Below the pieces are notes generated by a model. The model saw nothing but the letters and a program-made list of their open reading frames with translations. It had not been told where the DNA came from and did no database searches. The translations under genes were made by a program, and so were the position numbers. Below are positions 26,394 through 36,278 of a stretch of 64,000 nt of DNA, in pieces. The stretch is taken from contig DASVUX010000011.1 of assembly GCA_036386835.1 (NCBI GenBank), positions 1 through 64,000 of the forward strand. Direction: 5' to 3'. The stretch's first letter is position 1. The number at the start of each line of letters is the position of its first letter. The DNA is from 2-12-FULL-35-15 sp036386835. GTDB taxonomy: Bacteria > Bacteroidota > Bacteroidia > 2-12-FULL-35-15.

Positions 26394-27671
26394 ATGGATA
26401 CATTGTTTAAAAAGTCGAAAAAACAAATTTTCGCTATTTTTTCCTTCCTTCTTTTATCACTTATTTTTAGTACGAACAATGCCTTTGCCGCTGACGGAGA
26501 AAAGATCTTCAAGCAGAACTGTGCTGTTTGTCACAGCTTGGGAAAAAATAAGCTCACAGGCCCGGGACTTGAAGGTGTAATGACCCGTGTCCCAAGTGAA
26601 CAGTGGCTTTTCGACTGGACAAAAAACAACAAGGCTATGATTGCCGCTGGCGATGCTTATGCAGTCAAGGTATTCAATGAAAATAACAAAGCGGACATGA
26701 CTGTTTTCGCTTCAACATTAAGTGATGACGAAATTAAAGCGGTTATCGGATATATTAAAGCGCCCCCTGTTGCTGCTGCTCCTACAACTCCAGTTGGAGG
26801 CCCTGTAGGTGAGACAACTCAAAGTGAAGAAGGTGTTAATCCTTTGGCAGTTCTTATCGGTGTTATTGCCTTTTTAATTGTACTTGTTGCTGTGTTGCGC
26901 GGTGTCCGCCATTCTCTTCAAAACCTGCACAACGAAAAGCACGGCCTTCCTGAAGAAGAAGCTGTAGGCGTTTGGGATGAATTAAAAGGATGGATCTACA
27001 CTCATAAACGTACAACAGCAGTTATCATTCTTATCATAATTGGCGGATTGCTTACAAGCGGATGGTATGCCCTAAAAGGTATCGGTGTTTACGCTGATCC
27101 TGACCAGGACATGGTTTACCATCCTGAGCAGCCTATCGCCTTCTCTCACAAGATCCATGCAGGTGATAACGCTATCAATTGCCAGTATTGCCATTCAGGG
27201 GCAGAAAAAAGCAAGACCGCAGGTATTCCTTCCGTGAATGTTTGTATGAATTGTCATAAAGGAATTTCCAAAGGCCCTACAACCGGAACAACGGAGATTG
27301 CCAAAATTTACGCTGCTGCAGGATTTGATCCTGACAAAGGTGAATACAACAAGCCTCAGCGCCCTATCAAATGGGTGAAAGTTCATAACCTCCAGGATTT
27401 TGTTTATTTCTCTCACCAGCAGCACGTAAAAGTTGGTAAGCAGGAATGTACTGCATGCCACGGAGAAGTGAAGGAAATGACCACGGTGAAGCAGGTGCAG
27501 CCATTAACAATGGGATGGTGTATCGACTGTCACAAAAAGACAGAAGTACCGGGAATGAAGGATAATCCTTATTACGAAAGCCTTCACAAGAAACTTGCTG
27601 AAAAATACAAAGGACAACCGATCACCGTTGATAAAATGGGCGGTATCGATTGCGTAAGATGTCATTATTAG
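26394..27671 (+). CDS. actA: ACIII multihaem cytochrome c subunit ActA
   Basis: The 425-residue protein carries six CXXCH haem c motifs: CAVCH (about residue 43), CQYCH (263), CMNCH (284), CTACH (353), CIDCH (378) and CVRCH (420). After a signal or anchor (IFAIFSFLLLSLIFSTNNAFA), the first motif lies in a small cytochrome c domain. Two membrane helices follow (LAVLIGVIAFLIVLVAVL and TAVIILIIIGGLLTSGWYAL), then a cytochrome c3-like five-haem domain. In alternative complex III the ActA haems carry electrons from the ActB iron-sulphur chain toward cytochrome c or an oxidase. It is first in a run of eight genes in fixed order. The described Rhodothermus ActA is a pentahaem protein, so the N-terminal domain here is extra relative to that description. 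Confidence 0.92.
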   Translation: MDTLFKKSKKQIFAIFSFLLLSLIFSTNNAFAADGEKIFKQNCAVCHSLGKNKLTGPGLEGVMTRVPSEQWLFDWTKNNKAMIAAGDAYAVKVFNENNKADMTVFASTLSDDEIKAVIGYIKAPPVAAAPTTPVGGPVGETTQSEEGVNPLAVLIGVIAFLIVLVAVLRGVRHSLQNLHNEKHGLPEEEAVGVWDELKGWIYTHKRTTAVIILIIIGGLLTSGWYALKGIGVYADPDQDMVYHPEQPIAFSHKIHAGDNAINCQYCHSGAEKSKTAGIPSVNVCMNCHKGISKGPTTGTTEIAKIYAAAGFDPDKGEYNKPQRPIKWVKVHNLQDFVYFSHQQHVKVGKQECTACHGEVKEMTTVKQVQPLTMGWCIDCHKKTEVPGMKDNPYYESLHKKLAEKYKGQPITVDKMGGIDCVRCHY

Positions 27672-27732
27672 TCGGGAACCGGAAGAACGGAGACTGAGAA
27701 CCAGTAAACAGAAATTTAGAATTTACAAAAAT

Positions 27733-30700
27733 ATGGCAACAAAAAAATACTGGAAAGGATTATCAGAACTAAACAATAATCCTGAGTTTGTTCAAAACGC
27801 AAATAACGAATTTGCAGAACAACTGCCCGTAGAAAAATTCCTTGACGATAAAAGCCTTGAAAATGATGGCACTAACCGCAGGGATTTCCTTAAATTCCTT
27901 GGATTCAGCGTAACTGCAGCATCGTTAGCAGCTTGTGAGACTCCTGTTAACAAAGCTATCCCTTACGTTGTAAAACCGGAAGAGATCACTCCGGGTGTTG
28001 CAAACTGGTATGCTTCTACTTATTATGACGGAAATGATTATGCTTCCATCATTGTAAAAACACGCGAAGGCCGTCCTATTAAGATTGAAGGCAACACGCT
28101 TTCAAAAGTTACAATGGGCGGAACCAATGCACGCGTTCAGGCTTCGGTTCTTTCTCTATATGATTCTTCCCGCTTACCCGGTCCTGTTGCCAACGGGGCT
28201 TCTGCTACATGGACAGCGATTGACAAAGAGATCGGTGCTAAACTGGCAGCGATAAGTGCAAAAGGCGGTGCTATCCGTATTCTTTCTTCTACGATCATCA
28301 GCCCATCCACAAAGGCTGTTATTGCTGATTTTACAGCGAAATACCCAACAACCAAGCATGTTACCTACGATGCCGTTTCTTATTCGGGAATTGCAAAAGC
28401 AAATGCTCAGTCATTCGGGCAGGAAGTAATTCCTTCTTACGATTTCAGCAAGGCGGATGTAATTGTGGGTATCGGTGCTGATTTCCTTGCTAACTGGCTT
28501 TCTCCTATCGAGACTGCTAGCCAGTACGGGCAAACACGTAAGGTTGGCAAGGACAAAAAGAAAATGTCCAAGCATTACCAGTTTGAATCTAATTTGTCAT
28601 TAACAGGCGCCAACGCTGATTACCGCGAACCGGTTAAAGTTTCTGAACAAGGTAAAGTTGCTGTAAACCTCTACAATGCTGTTGCAAAGATCGTTGGCGG
28701 TTCCGCTTTATCATCTTCTGCCTTAGCTGCGGATGCCACAATCGCAAAAGCTGCGAAAGACCTGGCTGCAAGCAAAGGCAAATCTGTTGTTGTCAGCGGA
28801 TCAAATGATGTAAATGTCCAGGTGGTTGTCAATGCAATTAACCAGATGCTTGGCAATTACGGACAGACGATCGATCTTGACAACCCAAGCTATACTCACC
28901 AGGGTGATGATGCTGCATTCGCTGCTTTAGTTGCCGACATGGCAGCCGGGAAGGTTGATGCACTGATCACATACAATACAAACCCCGTTTATACTGCACC
29001 TGCATCTTTAAAATTTGCTGATGCTTATAACAAGGTTGGTTTGAAAATCTCCTTTGCCGACAGGGCTGATGAAACAGCTTCTCTTGCAAATTATATCTGC
29101 CCTGACCACAATTACCTGGAGTCATGGAATGATTTTAACCCTAAGAAAGCACACTACTCATTATCACAACCAACCATTTCTCCTTTGTTCTCTACCCGCC
29201 AGGCGCAGGAAACATTATTGAAATGGAGCGGAAACAGCCTTGATTACCATACTTACATGCAGAAGATGTGGATGGACCGCGTTTTCCCTATGCAGGGCAA
29301 ACACATGCTGTTCGCTGATTTCTGGAACTATTCTTTACATGACGGAGCAATAGAAGTTGGTAAAGGACAGGAAATGACTGCAAGCGCAGTATCTGACAGC
29401 ACAAAAACAGCTGCCCCGGTTGCTGTAAAAACTGAAGCGAAAAAGGATGCTCCTGCTGAAGAAGCAAAGCCAACAGCCAAAGTTGACCTGGGCGAAGCTG
29501 CATCCAAAATTGCTGCTGTTAAAGGAGGAGAATTCGAATTAGCGATATACGAAAAAGTTGCAATTGGTAACGGTAACCAGGCAAACAACCCATGGCTGCA
29601 GGAATTACCTGACCCTATCACTAAAATGACCTGGGATAATTACGTTACTATGTCCCCTCTTGATATGGAAGGCAAGTACGAAATGATGGAACGCCAGGAC
29701 CGTGAAGCAAGTGTTGTAAATGTAACCGTTAACGGCACAACTGTTAAATTGCCGGTTGTACCTCAGCCGGGACAGGCACGCGGAACGATCGGTATCGCCC
29801 TTGGTTACGGAAGAGAAAAAGCCGGTAACCTGAGCATGAGAACAAAAACTGTTATCGGCCAGAATGCATATCCGTTTGTACAGGTTGCCAACGGTACCAT
29901 GATGTACGCGGCACTTGATGCAAAAGTTGACAGCGCGAACGAAACAGTTGAAATGGCAGGCACACAGATCCACCATACATTAATGGGCCGTGATATCGTT
30001 AAAGAAACTGTTCTTTCAGAATACCAGAAAGATCCTAAATCCGGGAACCATGACCATATGCTGGTTACTCACTCAGGAAAAGTGAAAATGGCAGATGTGG
30101 ATCTTTGGGATTCATTCGACCGTCCCGGTCACAAATGGGGGATGACAATCGATCTTAACTCATGTATCGGCTGCAGCGCCTGCGTTGTGAGCTGTACAGC
30201 AGAAAATAACGTTGCCGTGGTTGGAAAAGACCAGGTAATGAAAACACGCGAGATGCACTGGCTGCGCATCGACCGTTATTACACTACAAAATGGCCGAAT
30301 GAAGGTGATGCTGCGAAAGAGAAAGCACACAAAGACGGTGTAGGAGCAATTGACATGTACCTGGATATGGAAAACCCGGATGCAGTGAACCCGAAAGTTG
30401 TGTTCCAGCCGATGCTTTGCCAGCACTGTAACCACGCTCCATGTGAGAACGTTTGCCCGGTACTTGCTACAAACCACAGCAATGACGGCTTGAACCAGAT
30501 GACATACAACCGCTGCGTAGGTACCCGTTACTGCGCTAACAACTGTCCTTATAAAGTAAGACGTTTCAACTGGTTTAACTACAATGCAAACCCTGACTTT
30601 ACTTTCAACCCGACACAAGACGACTTAGGACGTATGGTATTAAATCCTGACGTAGTTGTCCGTTCACGTGGTGTTATGGAAAAATGCTCAATGTGTGTTC

Positions 30701-31002
30701 AGCGGATCCAGGAAGGCAAGCTTGATGCGAAGAAAGCTGAGCGTAAACTGAAAGATGGGGAGATCAAAACTGCTTGTCAGCAGGCTTGTCCTACCAATGC
30801 AATCATCTTCGGAGATTTGAACGATGAGGAAAGCGCTGTTACAAAACTGAGAAAAGAAGACGAGCGGAATTACTTCGTGCTTGAAGAGATCGGAACGAAA
30901 CCGACATTGTCTTACCTGACAAAAGTGAGGAATTGCGAAGAAGCAGAATTCGGTTTGGAGCAGGAAAAAGTAAACATGCACAAAGAAGAAGCTCATAGCT
31001 AA
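27733..31002 (+). CDS. actB: ACIII molybdopterin-like/iron-sulphur subunit ActB
   Basis: The 1,089-residue protein has a twin-arginine signal (NRRDFLKFLGFSVTAASLAAC) described here by its key residues, RR at about 49-50, ending in a lipobox-like LAAC near residue 68, so it may be a Tat-exported lipoprotein. The first two thirds resemble molybdopterin oxidoreductases but serve a structural role in known ACIII. An Ala/Lys/Pro-rich linker lies at about residues 555-585. The C-terminal third is an NrfC-like ferredoxin module with cysteine groups CIGCSACVVSC, CQHCNHAPCENVCP, CVGTRYCANNCPY and CSMC...CQQACP, enough for four clusters. It passes electrons from quinol at ActC toward the ActA haems. 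It follows actA by 61 bases. Confidence 0.94.
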   Translation: MATKKYWKGLSELNNNPEFVQNANNEFAEQLPVEKFLDDKSLENDGTNRRDFLKFLGFSVTAASLAACETPVNKAIPYVVKPEEITPGVANWYASTYYDGNDYASIIVKTREGRPIKIEGNTLSKVTMGGTNARVQASVLSLYDSSRLPGPVANGASATWTAIDKEIGAKLAAISAKGGAIRILSSTIISPSTKAVIADFTAKYPTTKHVTYDAVSYSGIAKANAQSFGQEVIPSYDFSKADVIVGIGADFLANWLSPIETASQYGQTRKVGKDKKKMSKHYQFESNLSLTGANADYREPVKVSEQGKVAVNLYNAVAKIVGGSALSSSALAADATIAKAAKDLAASKGKSVVVSGSNDVNVQVVVNAINQMLGNYGQTIDLDNPSYTHQGDDAAFAALVADMAAGKVDALITYNTNPVYTAPASLKFADAYNKVGLKISFADRADETASLANYICPDHNYLESWNDFNPKKAHYSLSQPTISPLFSTRQAQETLLKWSGNSLDYHTYMQKMWMDRVFPMQGKHMLFADFWNYSLHDGAIEVGKGQEMTASAVSDSTKTAAPVAVKTEAKKDAPAEEAKPTAKVDLGEAASKIAAVKGGEFELAIYEKVAIGNGNQANNPWLQELPDPITKMTWDNYVTMSPLDMEGKYEMMERQDREASVVNVTVNGTTVKLPVVPQPGQARGTIGIALGYGREKAGNLSMRTKTVIGQNAYPFVQVANGTMMYAALDAKVDSANETVEMAGTQIHHTLMGRDIVKETVLSEYQKDPKSGNHDHMLVTHSGKVKMADVDLWDSFDRPGHKWGMTIDLNSCIGCSACVVSCTAENNVAVVGKDQVMKTREMHWLRIDRYYTTKWPNEGDAAKEKAHKDGVGAIDMYLDMENPDAVNPKVVFQPMLCQHCNHAPCENVCPVLATNHSNDGLNQMTYNRCVGTRYCANNCPYKVRRFNWFNYNANPDFTFNPTQDDLGRMVLNPDVVVRSRGVMEKCSMCVQRIQEGKLDAKKAERKLKDGEIKTACQQACPTNAIIFGDLNDEESAVTKLRKEDERNYFVLEEIGTKPTLSYLTKVRNCEEAEFGLEQEKVNMHKEEAHS

Positions 31003-31064
31003 CCCCGGTTACTTTGAACAATTTATAATTCAGAATTTATAATTAATAATTTTTATAAGAGAAT

Positions 31065-32495
31065 ATGCAGCACGAATCGGAAATCAGAGAGCCGTTAATC
31101 CTTGGTAAAAAATCGTATCACCAGGTAACTGAGGATATCGTAAGGCCAATAGAGGGCAAAGCTACAAAGCAATGGTATATGCTCCTTACCGTATCCATTA
31201 TCTGCTTCCTGTGGGGTATCGGATGCTTGTGTTATACGATCGGTACCGGTATCGGTGTCTGGGGTTCCAACAATGGTGTTGACTGGGCATGGGATATCAC
31301 CAACTTCGTATGGTGGATCGGTATCGGGCACGCTGGTACTCTTATCTCTGCAGTACTTTTATTGTTCCGCCAGAAATGGCGTATGGCGATCAACCGTTCC
31401 GCTGAGGCAATGACCATCTTTGCCGTAATGTGTGCAGCGATCTTCGTATTATTACACACAGGACGTCCTTGGCTTGACTACTGGTTGTTCCCTTTGCCAA
31501 ACCAATTCGGATCCCTTTGGGTGAACTTTAACTCTCCGCTTATGTGGGACGTTTTTGCGGTATCAACTTACTTCTCCGTATCACTGGTATTCTGGTACAC
31601 AGGTCTTATCCCCGATTTCGCGATGATCCGCGACAGGGCTGTTAAGCCTTTTGCTAAAAAAATGTACGGGATCATGAGCTTCGGCTGGGGCGGAAGTGCA
31701 CGGCACTGGCACCGTTTCGAAGAGGTTTCTCTTGTACTTGCAGGTTTATCCACTCCGCTTGTATTCTCGGTTCACTCGATCGTATCAACCGATTTCGCTA
31801 CTTCCGTTGTTCCGGGATGGCACACAACTATCTTCCCGCCTTATTTCGTTGCCGGAGCCGTATTCTCTGGTTTCGCGATGGTATTGACCTTATTGCTTAT
31901 CATGCGTAAGATCTACCGCCTGGAGAATTACATCACTATCAAGCATATTGAATACATGAACATTGTAATCATTGTTACAGGTTCAATCGTAGGTGTTGCT
32001 TATTTAACCGAGCTTTTCATCTCCTGGTACTCAGGTGTTGAATACGAGCAGTACGCCTTCCTTAACCGTGCTACCGGTCCATACTGGTGGGCATATGCAG
32101 CCATGATGACCTGCAACGTTATCTCCCCGCAATTATTCTGGTCCAAGAAATTACGTACGAACTTAATGTTCACATTCGTAATGTCGATCATCGTAAACAT
32201 CGGTATGTGGTTCGAGCGTTTTGTGATCATTGTTCCTACACTTTGCCGTACGTTCCTTCCTTCTTCCTGGAACATGTATTCCCCGACATTTATTGATATC
32301 GGGATCTACACAGGAACTATCGGGATGTTCTTTACATTCTTCCTTTTATTCACCCGTTATTTCCCGGTGATCGCTCAGGCAGAGTTAAAATCAATCATGA
32401 AGTCTTCAGGCCAGGAATACAAGGAAAAACATGCTGCCCATGGCAATGCTCATCCTGATGCAGGCCATGGACATGGCGGACATCATGCACACTAA
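31065..32495 (+). CDS. actC: ACIII NrfD-like integral membrane subunit ActC
   Basis: The 476-residue NrfD/PsrC-family protein has about ten membrane helices (for example WYMLLTVSIICFLWGIGCLC, WWIGIGHAGTLISAVLLLF, MTIFAVMCAAIFVLLHTGRP). In ACIII this subunit, with the iron-sulphur part of ActB, forms the quinol oxidation site. The sequence HRFEEVSLVLAGLSTPLVFS and conserved charged residues in helices are family-typical. The last 22 residues are strikingly His-rich (eight His, ending GHGHGGHHAH) and could bind metal. It follows actB by 62 bases and precedes actD by 43. Confidence 0.94.
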   Translation: MQHESEIREPLILGKKSYHQVTEDIVRPIEGKATKQWYMLLTVSIICFLWGIGCLCYTIGTGIGVWGSNNGVDWAWDITNFVWWIGIGHAGTLISAVLLLFRQKWRMAINRSAEAMTIFAVMCAAIFVLLHTGRPWLDYWLFPLPNQFGSLWVNFNSPLMWDVFAVSTYFSVSLVFWYTGLIPDFAMIRDRAVKPFAKKMYGIMSFGWGGSARHWHRFEEVSLVLAGLSTPLVFSVHSIVSTDFATSVVPGWHTTIFPPYFVAGAVFSGFAMVLTLLLIMRKIYRLENYITIKHIEYMNIVIIVTGSIVGVAYLTELFISWYSGVEYEQYAFLNRATGPYWWAYAAMMTCNVISPQLFWSKKLRTNLMFTFVMSIIVNIGMWFERFVIIVPTLCRTFLPSSWNMYSPTFIDIGIYTGTIGMFFTFFLLFTRYFPVIAQAELKSIMKSSGQEYKEKHAAHGNAHPDAGHGHGGHHAH

Positions 32496-32538
32496 ACAAT
32501 AATTGTTAGACACAGATTCAGAATTAAAATAATAAGAT

Positions 32539-33057
32539 ATGAGCAAAGTAGTAATACATGCAATTTTTGACGATGAAGAGCCATTGATGGCAAGCGCGCA
32601 CAGCCTTCGTTCAAACGGGATCAAAGTAAAGGATGCATTCACTCCATTTCCTGTTCACGGACTTGATGCGGCTATCGGTGTTCCAAGGACACGCATCGCT
32701 ATCTGCGCTTTCATTTACGGTTTAACAGGTGCATCACTAGCAACATTAATGATGTGGTATATGATGGTGGCCGACTGGCCGACTGATGTGGGGGGCAAGC
32801 CAAGCTTCTCATACTACATGAACATGCCTGCATTTATTCCTATCACTTTTGAGTCAACGGTACTTTGTGCTGCACACGGAATGGCAATCACATTCTTTTT
32901 ACGAAGCTGGCTGGTACCGGGTGCAAAAGCAAAGAATCCTGATCCGCGCACGACTGATGATAAATTCATGATGGTGATCGAAACGAGAGAAGAGAACAAA
33001 GCAAACATTGAGGCTTTATTAAGAAGCACCGGGGCATCTGAAATTCATTACAAATAG
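32539..33057 (+). CDS. actD: ACIII subunit ActD (DUF3341)
   Basis: The 172-residue protein has a short soluble N-terminal region (VVIHAIFDDEEPLMASAHSL, then IKVKDAFTPFPVHGLD, the DUF3341 signature). Two membrane helices follow (IAICAFIYGLTGASLATLMM and PAFIPITFESTVLCAAHGMA). The C-terminal soluble domain (DDKFMMVIETREENKANIEA) ends the protein. Length and motifs agree with ActD, a peripheral and membrane subunit of alternative complex III with a structural role. Its place between actC and actE is the usual one. Confidence 0.93.
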   Translation: MSKVVIHAIFDDEEPLMASAHSLRSNGIKVKDAFTPFPVHGLDAAIGVPRTRIAICAFIYGLTGASLATLMMWYMMVADWPTDVGGKPSFSYYMNMPAFIPITFESTVLCAAHGMAITFFLRSWLVPGAKAKNPDPRTTDDKFMMVIETREENKANIEALLRSTGASEIHYK

Positions 33058-33111
33058 CATTTTAGAATGCAGTTTATCAATTAGTATAGATTCGTAATTT
33101 GTAACAACAAT

Positions 33112-33762
33112 ATGAACAAGAAAGTAACAAAAGTAATTTCATTAATGGCAGTTTTCGGCTGTGTCGCAATAGCGTTCACTTCATGCGATAAGCGTGATCC
33201 GAACAGTCCGGGTGTTGAATTCATGCCTGACATGTACCGCTCCCCTTCCCTTGAAAGCAACATGGCTTATGTTGGGATCGAGAACGGGAAAGAAACGGGT
33301 GATACTTTACAGGCGAACAGAATGCCGGTAAAAGGAACTGTTGCAAGAGGCTACATGCCTTATGCTTACCCAAATACGGCAGAAGGATACGAAGCTGCAG
33401 GTGCTAACCTTCGCAACCCATTACAGAACAATGAATTTAACCTTAAAAAAGGTGAAGAGATGTACGGTAAGTTTTGTGTTCATTGTCATGGGGCAGGCGG
33501 AGAAGCTGATGGCCTTGTTGCAGGAAAATTACCCGGGCCCCCTCCAACTTACAGCTCTTTAAAAAATCTTCCGGAAGGAAAAATGTTTCATACTGTTTCT
33601 TTAGGAAAAGGGTTAATGGGAGCGCATGCACCATTAATGACCACAGAAGAAAGATGGCAGGTAGTTCTTTACGTTCAGAAGCTTCAGTTTCCAAACGGAA
33701 AGCCAACTTCTTCTGCAACTGATACAACAGCTACAGCAAAGGCTGAAGCACCAAAGAAATAA
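33112..33762 (+). CDS. actE: ACIII monohaem cytochrome c lipoprotein ActE
   Basis: The 216-residue protein has a lipoprotein signal (MAVFGCVAIAFTSC, lipidated Cys near residue 25). A family-typical MYRSPSLESN region and proline-rich segment (GTVARGYMPYAYPNTAEGYE) lead to one cytochrome c domain with CVHCH near residue 122. The probable sixth ligand is a Met in the GKGLMGAHAPLMT region. The C-terminus is a short Ala/Thr/Lys tail. In ACIII the monohaem subunit lies next to ActA and is a likely exit point for electrons to a soluble cytochrome c or directly to an associated aa3 oxidase, whose genes follow here. Confidence 0.93.
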   Translation: MNKKVTKVISLMAVFGCVAIAFTSCDKRDPNSPGVEFMPDMYRSPSLESNMAYVGIENGKETGDTLQANRMPVKGTVARGYMPYAYPNTAEGYEAAGANLRNPLQNNEFNLKKGEEMYGKFCVHCHGAGGEADGLVAGKLPGPPPTYSSLKNLPEGKMFHTVSLGKGLMGAHAPLMTTEERWQVVLYVQKLQFPNGKPTSSATDTTATAKAEAPKK

Positions 33763-33812
33763 TTTTGCTGAAATTTAAGTATTCGAGATAAAAAAGAAAA
33801 ATTACAATTGAT

Positions 33813-35045
33813 ATGACTAACTTAAACTATACGTTTACAAGCAGAACCAGAAACATCACTTTTGGTTTAATGGGTATTGGCTTGATCTCCATCATAGCAG
33901 GTTTCTTAACGGACCATGCACCTGAAGGTGTGAGCCACGAAGATTATCACCACACACGTGTCTGGGCTAACCTTCTTGTGAACAGTTATTTCTACATGGG
34001 TATCGCACTTCTTGCTACATTTTTTATGGCTTTGCAGTATGTTGCCGAAGTAGCATGGTCGGTTGCCGTTAAGCGTGTTTACGAAGCTGTGTCAAGTTAC
34101 TTACCGATCGGTGCAATTGTAATGTTCATTGTGCTTTTAGCGGGACAATTCCACGCACATCATTTGTACCACTGGATGGATCCTGCAACTACAGATCCCG
34201 CTTCTGAACATTATGATGAAGTGATCGCAGGCAAGGCAGGCTATTTCGCTCCATGGTTTTTCTGGCTCAGAACAATTCTTTACTTAGGTGTATGGTGCTA
34301 TTTCCAGCGTGTATTCATTAAAGATTCATTAGAGCAGGACAGGCTTGGCGGAACAACCCTTCACTTCAAAACAATGGGTAAAGCTGCAACTTTCATGGTA
34401 TTCTTCGCTGTAACTTCTTCCACTTCCGCATGGGACTGGATGATGTCACTTGATGTTCACTGGTTCTCTACAATGTACGGATGGTATGCATTCTCCGGGA
34501 TGTGGGTAAGTGCAATGATCATGATCGTATTAATGGTTCTTTACCTGAAACGCAGAGGATATCTTGAGCAGGTTAACGAAAGCCATATCCACGATCTTGG
34601 TAAATGGGTTTTTGCAATCAGCTTCCTTTGGAGTTATTTATGGTTCATGCAGTTCATGCTGATCTGGTACACTAACATCCCGGAAGAGATCATTTATTTC
34701 CAGGAGCGTCTGCATGACTTCGGGTATATGAGCTTAATGTGGACTGTTTTCTTTATGAACTTCGCATTCCCGATGATCTTATTAATGAGCCGCGATGCAA
34801 AGCGTAATTATTTCTTCCTGACTTTCGTTGGATGTATCATATTCGTTGGCCACTGGCTGGATGTGTTCATGATGGTAATGCCTGCAACCGTTAACGGCCA
34901 CTGGCATCTTGGCTGGCTGGAAATCGGGATGGCTTTAGGGTTCTTAGGATTACTTCTGTTCGTTATTCACAGGGCATTGGCAAAATCTCCGTTAATGGTT
35001 CAGAATCACCCTTATCTTGACGAGACATTACATCACAGTGTTTAA
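33813..35045 (+). CDS. actF: ACIII NrfD-like integral membrane subunit ActF
   Basis: The 410-residue NrfD-related protein has about ten membrane helices (for example ITFGLMGIGLISIIAGFL, YLPIGAIVMFIVLLAGQFHA, FAISFLWSYLWFMQFMLIWY). Many histidines and tryptophans lie at helix ends (HAHHLYHWMD, VNGHWHLGWLEIG), as in known ActF. ActF is the second NrfD-like subunit of alternative complex III and is thought to contribute to proton handling. It is the sixth act gene, 51 bases after actE and 53 before coxB. Confidence 0.94.
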   Translation: MTNLNYTFTSRTRNITFGLMGIGLISIIAGFLTDHAPEGVSHEDYHHTRVWANLLVNSYFYMGIALLATFFMALQYVAEVAWSVAVKRVYEAVSSYLPIGAIVMFIVLLAGQFHAHHLYHWMDPATTDPASEHYDEVIAGKAGYFAPWFFWLRTILYLGVWCYFQRVFIKDSLEQDRLGGTTLHFKTMGKAATFMVFFAVTSSTSAWDWMMSLDVHWFSTMYGWYAFSGMWVSAMIMIVLMVLYLKRRGYLEQVNESHIHDLGKWVFAISFLWSYLWFMQFMLIWYTNIPEEIIYFQERLHDFGYMSLMWTVFFMNFAFPMILLMSRDAKRNYFFLTFVGCIIFVGHWLDVFMMVMPATVNGHWHLGWLEIGMALGFLGLLLFVIHRALAKSPLMVQNHPYLDETLHHSV

Positions 35046-35097
35046 ATCTTTTTTGCAGAGAGAAATAAAAATATAACGAACAACAATCAATACTACT

Positions 35098-36237
35098 ATG
35101 ATAAAGTTTTTAGTTTACGTTGCCATCATTCTAACAGTTCTTGCAGTTGGATATTTAGTCCGTGTATTCGAACTTGCTTCAAGTTTAAAGGGCAAAAAAT
35201 CGGAAGAGATCACCGAGAAGGATAACCGCCTGATGGGTAAGCTGATGCTTACATTCGTTGTAGCATTATTCGCATTCATCGTATGGCAGTTAAAAAGCTA
35301 CGGATGGAGAATGCTTCCTGAAGCTGCTTCTGTTCACGGTGTTGAGCTTGACTGGCTTTTTAATTTTAACCTTGCAATCCTCTGGTTCGTTTTTGTTGCA
35401 ACTCATATTCTTCTTTTCTATTTCGCTTACAAATATTATGGTAAAAAAGACAGGATCGCCACTTATTTCCCGCATGACAACAGGTTAGAGATGATCTGGA
35501 CAGTGATACCGGCTATCGTTCTTGCAGTTATCGTTATCTATGGTATCAAAACATGGAACCACATTACCAAAGTTGTTGATCCGAACACACAAATCGTAGA
35601 GATCTACTCAAAGCAGTTCGACTGGACAGCGCGCTATGCTGGTGCCGATAATACTTTGGGAGCTTCCAACTACAAGCTGATCACTGCTACCAATGATCTT
35701 GGTATGGATTCAACCAGCAAAGAAGGAATGGATGATCTTATCGTGAAAAATGAACTTCACCTTGTTGTAAACAGGGAAGTTGAATTCAAGTTCAGGTCAC
35801 GCGATGTTATTCACTCTGCTTATTTTCCTCACTTCCGCGCACAGATGAATACTGTACCGGGCATGACTACAATGCTTCACTTCACCCCTACTATCACAAC
35901 AGCTGAGATGCGCCAGAAACCGGAAGTTATCGCGCAGATGGCTGGCATCAATTCCGTTAGAAAGGCACGCGGTGAAAAGCCTGAAGAATTCAATTACGTT
36001 TTATTATGTAACAAGATCTGCGGAAACTCTCACTATAACATGCAGATGACGATCATTGTTGAAACGGAAGAAGAATACAACGAATGGATGGCTTCTAAAA
36101 TGCCGAAGGCTGAAGCTGCAAAAGCAGCTGAGGCTCCTGTAAATAAAGAAAATGCTCTTCCTGCGGATACTGCAAATACAAACAACCCTGCAAAGGTCCA
36201 GGCCGGTACTGAAGAGAAGCACCCTGCAACAAAATAA
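35098..36237 (+). CDS. coxB: Cytochrome c oxidase subunit II
   Basis: The 379-residue protein has an N-terminal hydrophobic helix (FLVYVAIILTVLAVGYLV) and further helices at about residues 45-65, 82-108 and 131-155. The periplasmic cupredoxin domain has an intact CuA site: His in VIHSAYFPHFR, then CNKICGNSHYNM, with both Cys, the His and the Met present. The site accepts electrons from cytochrome c or from ACIII. The C-terminal 45 residues are an Ala/Pro/Asn/Thr-rich tail without a haem motif, so this is not a caa3-type fused subunit. The gene lies between actF and coxA, consistent with an ACIII-oxidase supercomplex. Confidence 0.95.
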   Translation: MIKFLVYVAIILTVLAVGYLVRVFELASSLKGKKSEEITEKDNRLMGKLMLTFVVALFAFIVWQLKSYGWRMLPEAASVHGVELDWLFNFNLAILWFVFVATHILLFYFAYKYYGKKDRIATYFPHDNRLEMIWTVIPAIVLAVIVIYGIKTWNHITKVVDPNTQIVEIYSKQFDWTARYAGADNTLGASNYKLITATNDLGMDSTSKEGMDDLIVKNELHLVVNREVEFKFRSRDVIHSAYFPHFRAQMNTVPGMTTMLHFTPTITTAEMRQKPEVIAQMAGINSVRKARGEKPEEFNYVLLCNKICGNSHYNMQMTIIVETEEEYNEWMASKMPKAEAAKAAEAPVNKENALPADTANTNNPAKVQAGTEEKHPATK

Positions 36238-36278
36238 TCAAACAGAAAATTTAAACAAACACCAATAAAGTATACAAT

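Noticed and set aside
27733..31002. ActB as an active molybdenum oxidoreductase
   Set aside because: The surrounding act genes show it is the ACIII subunit, in which the molybdopterin-like domain is not known to hold the cofactor.
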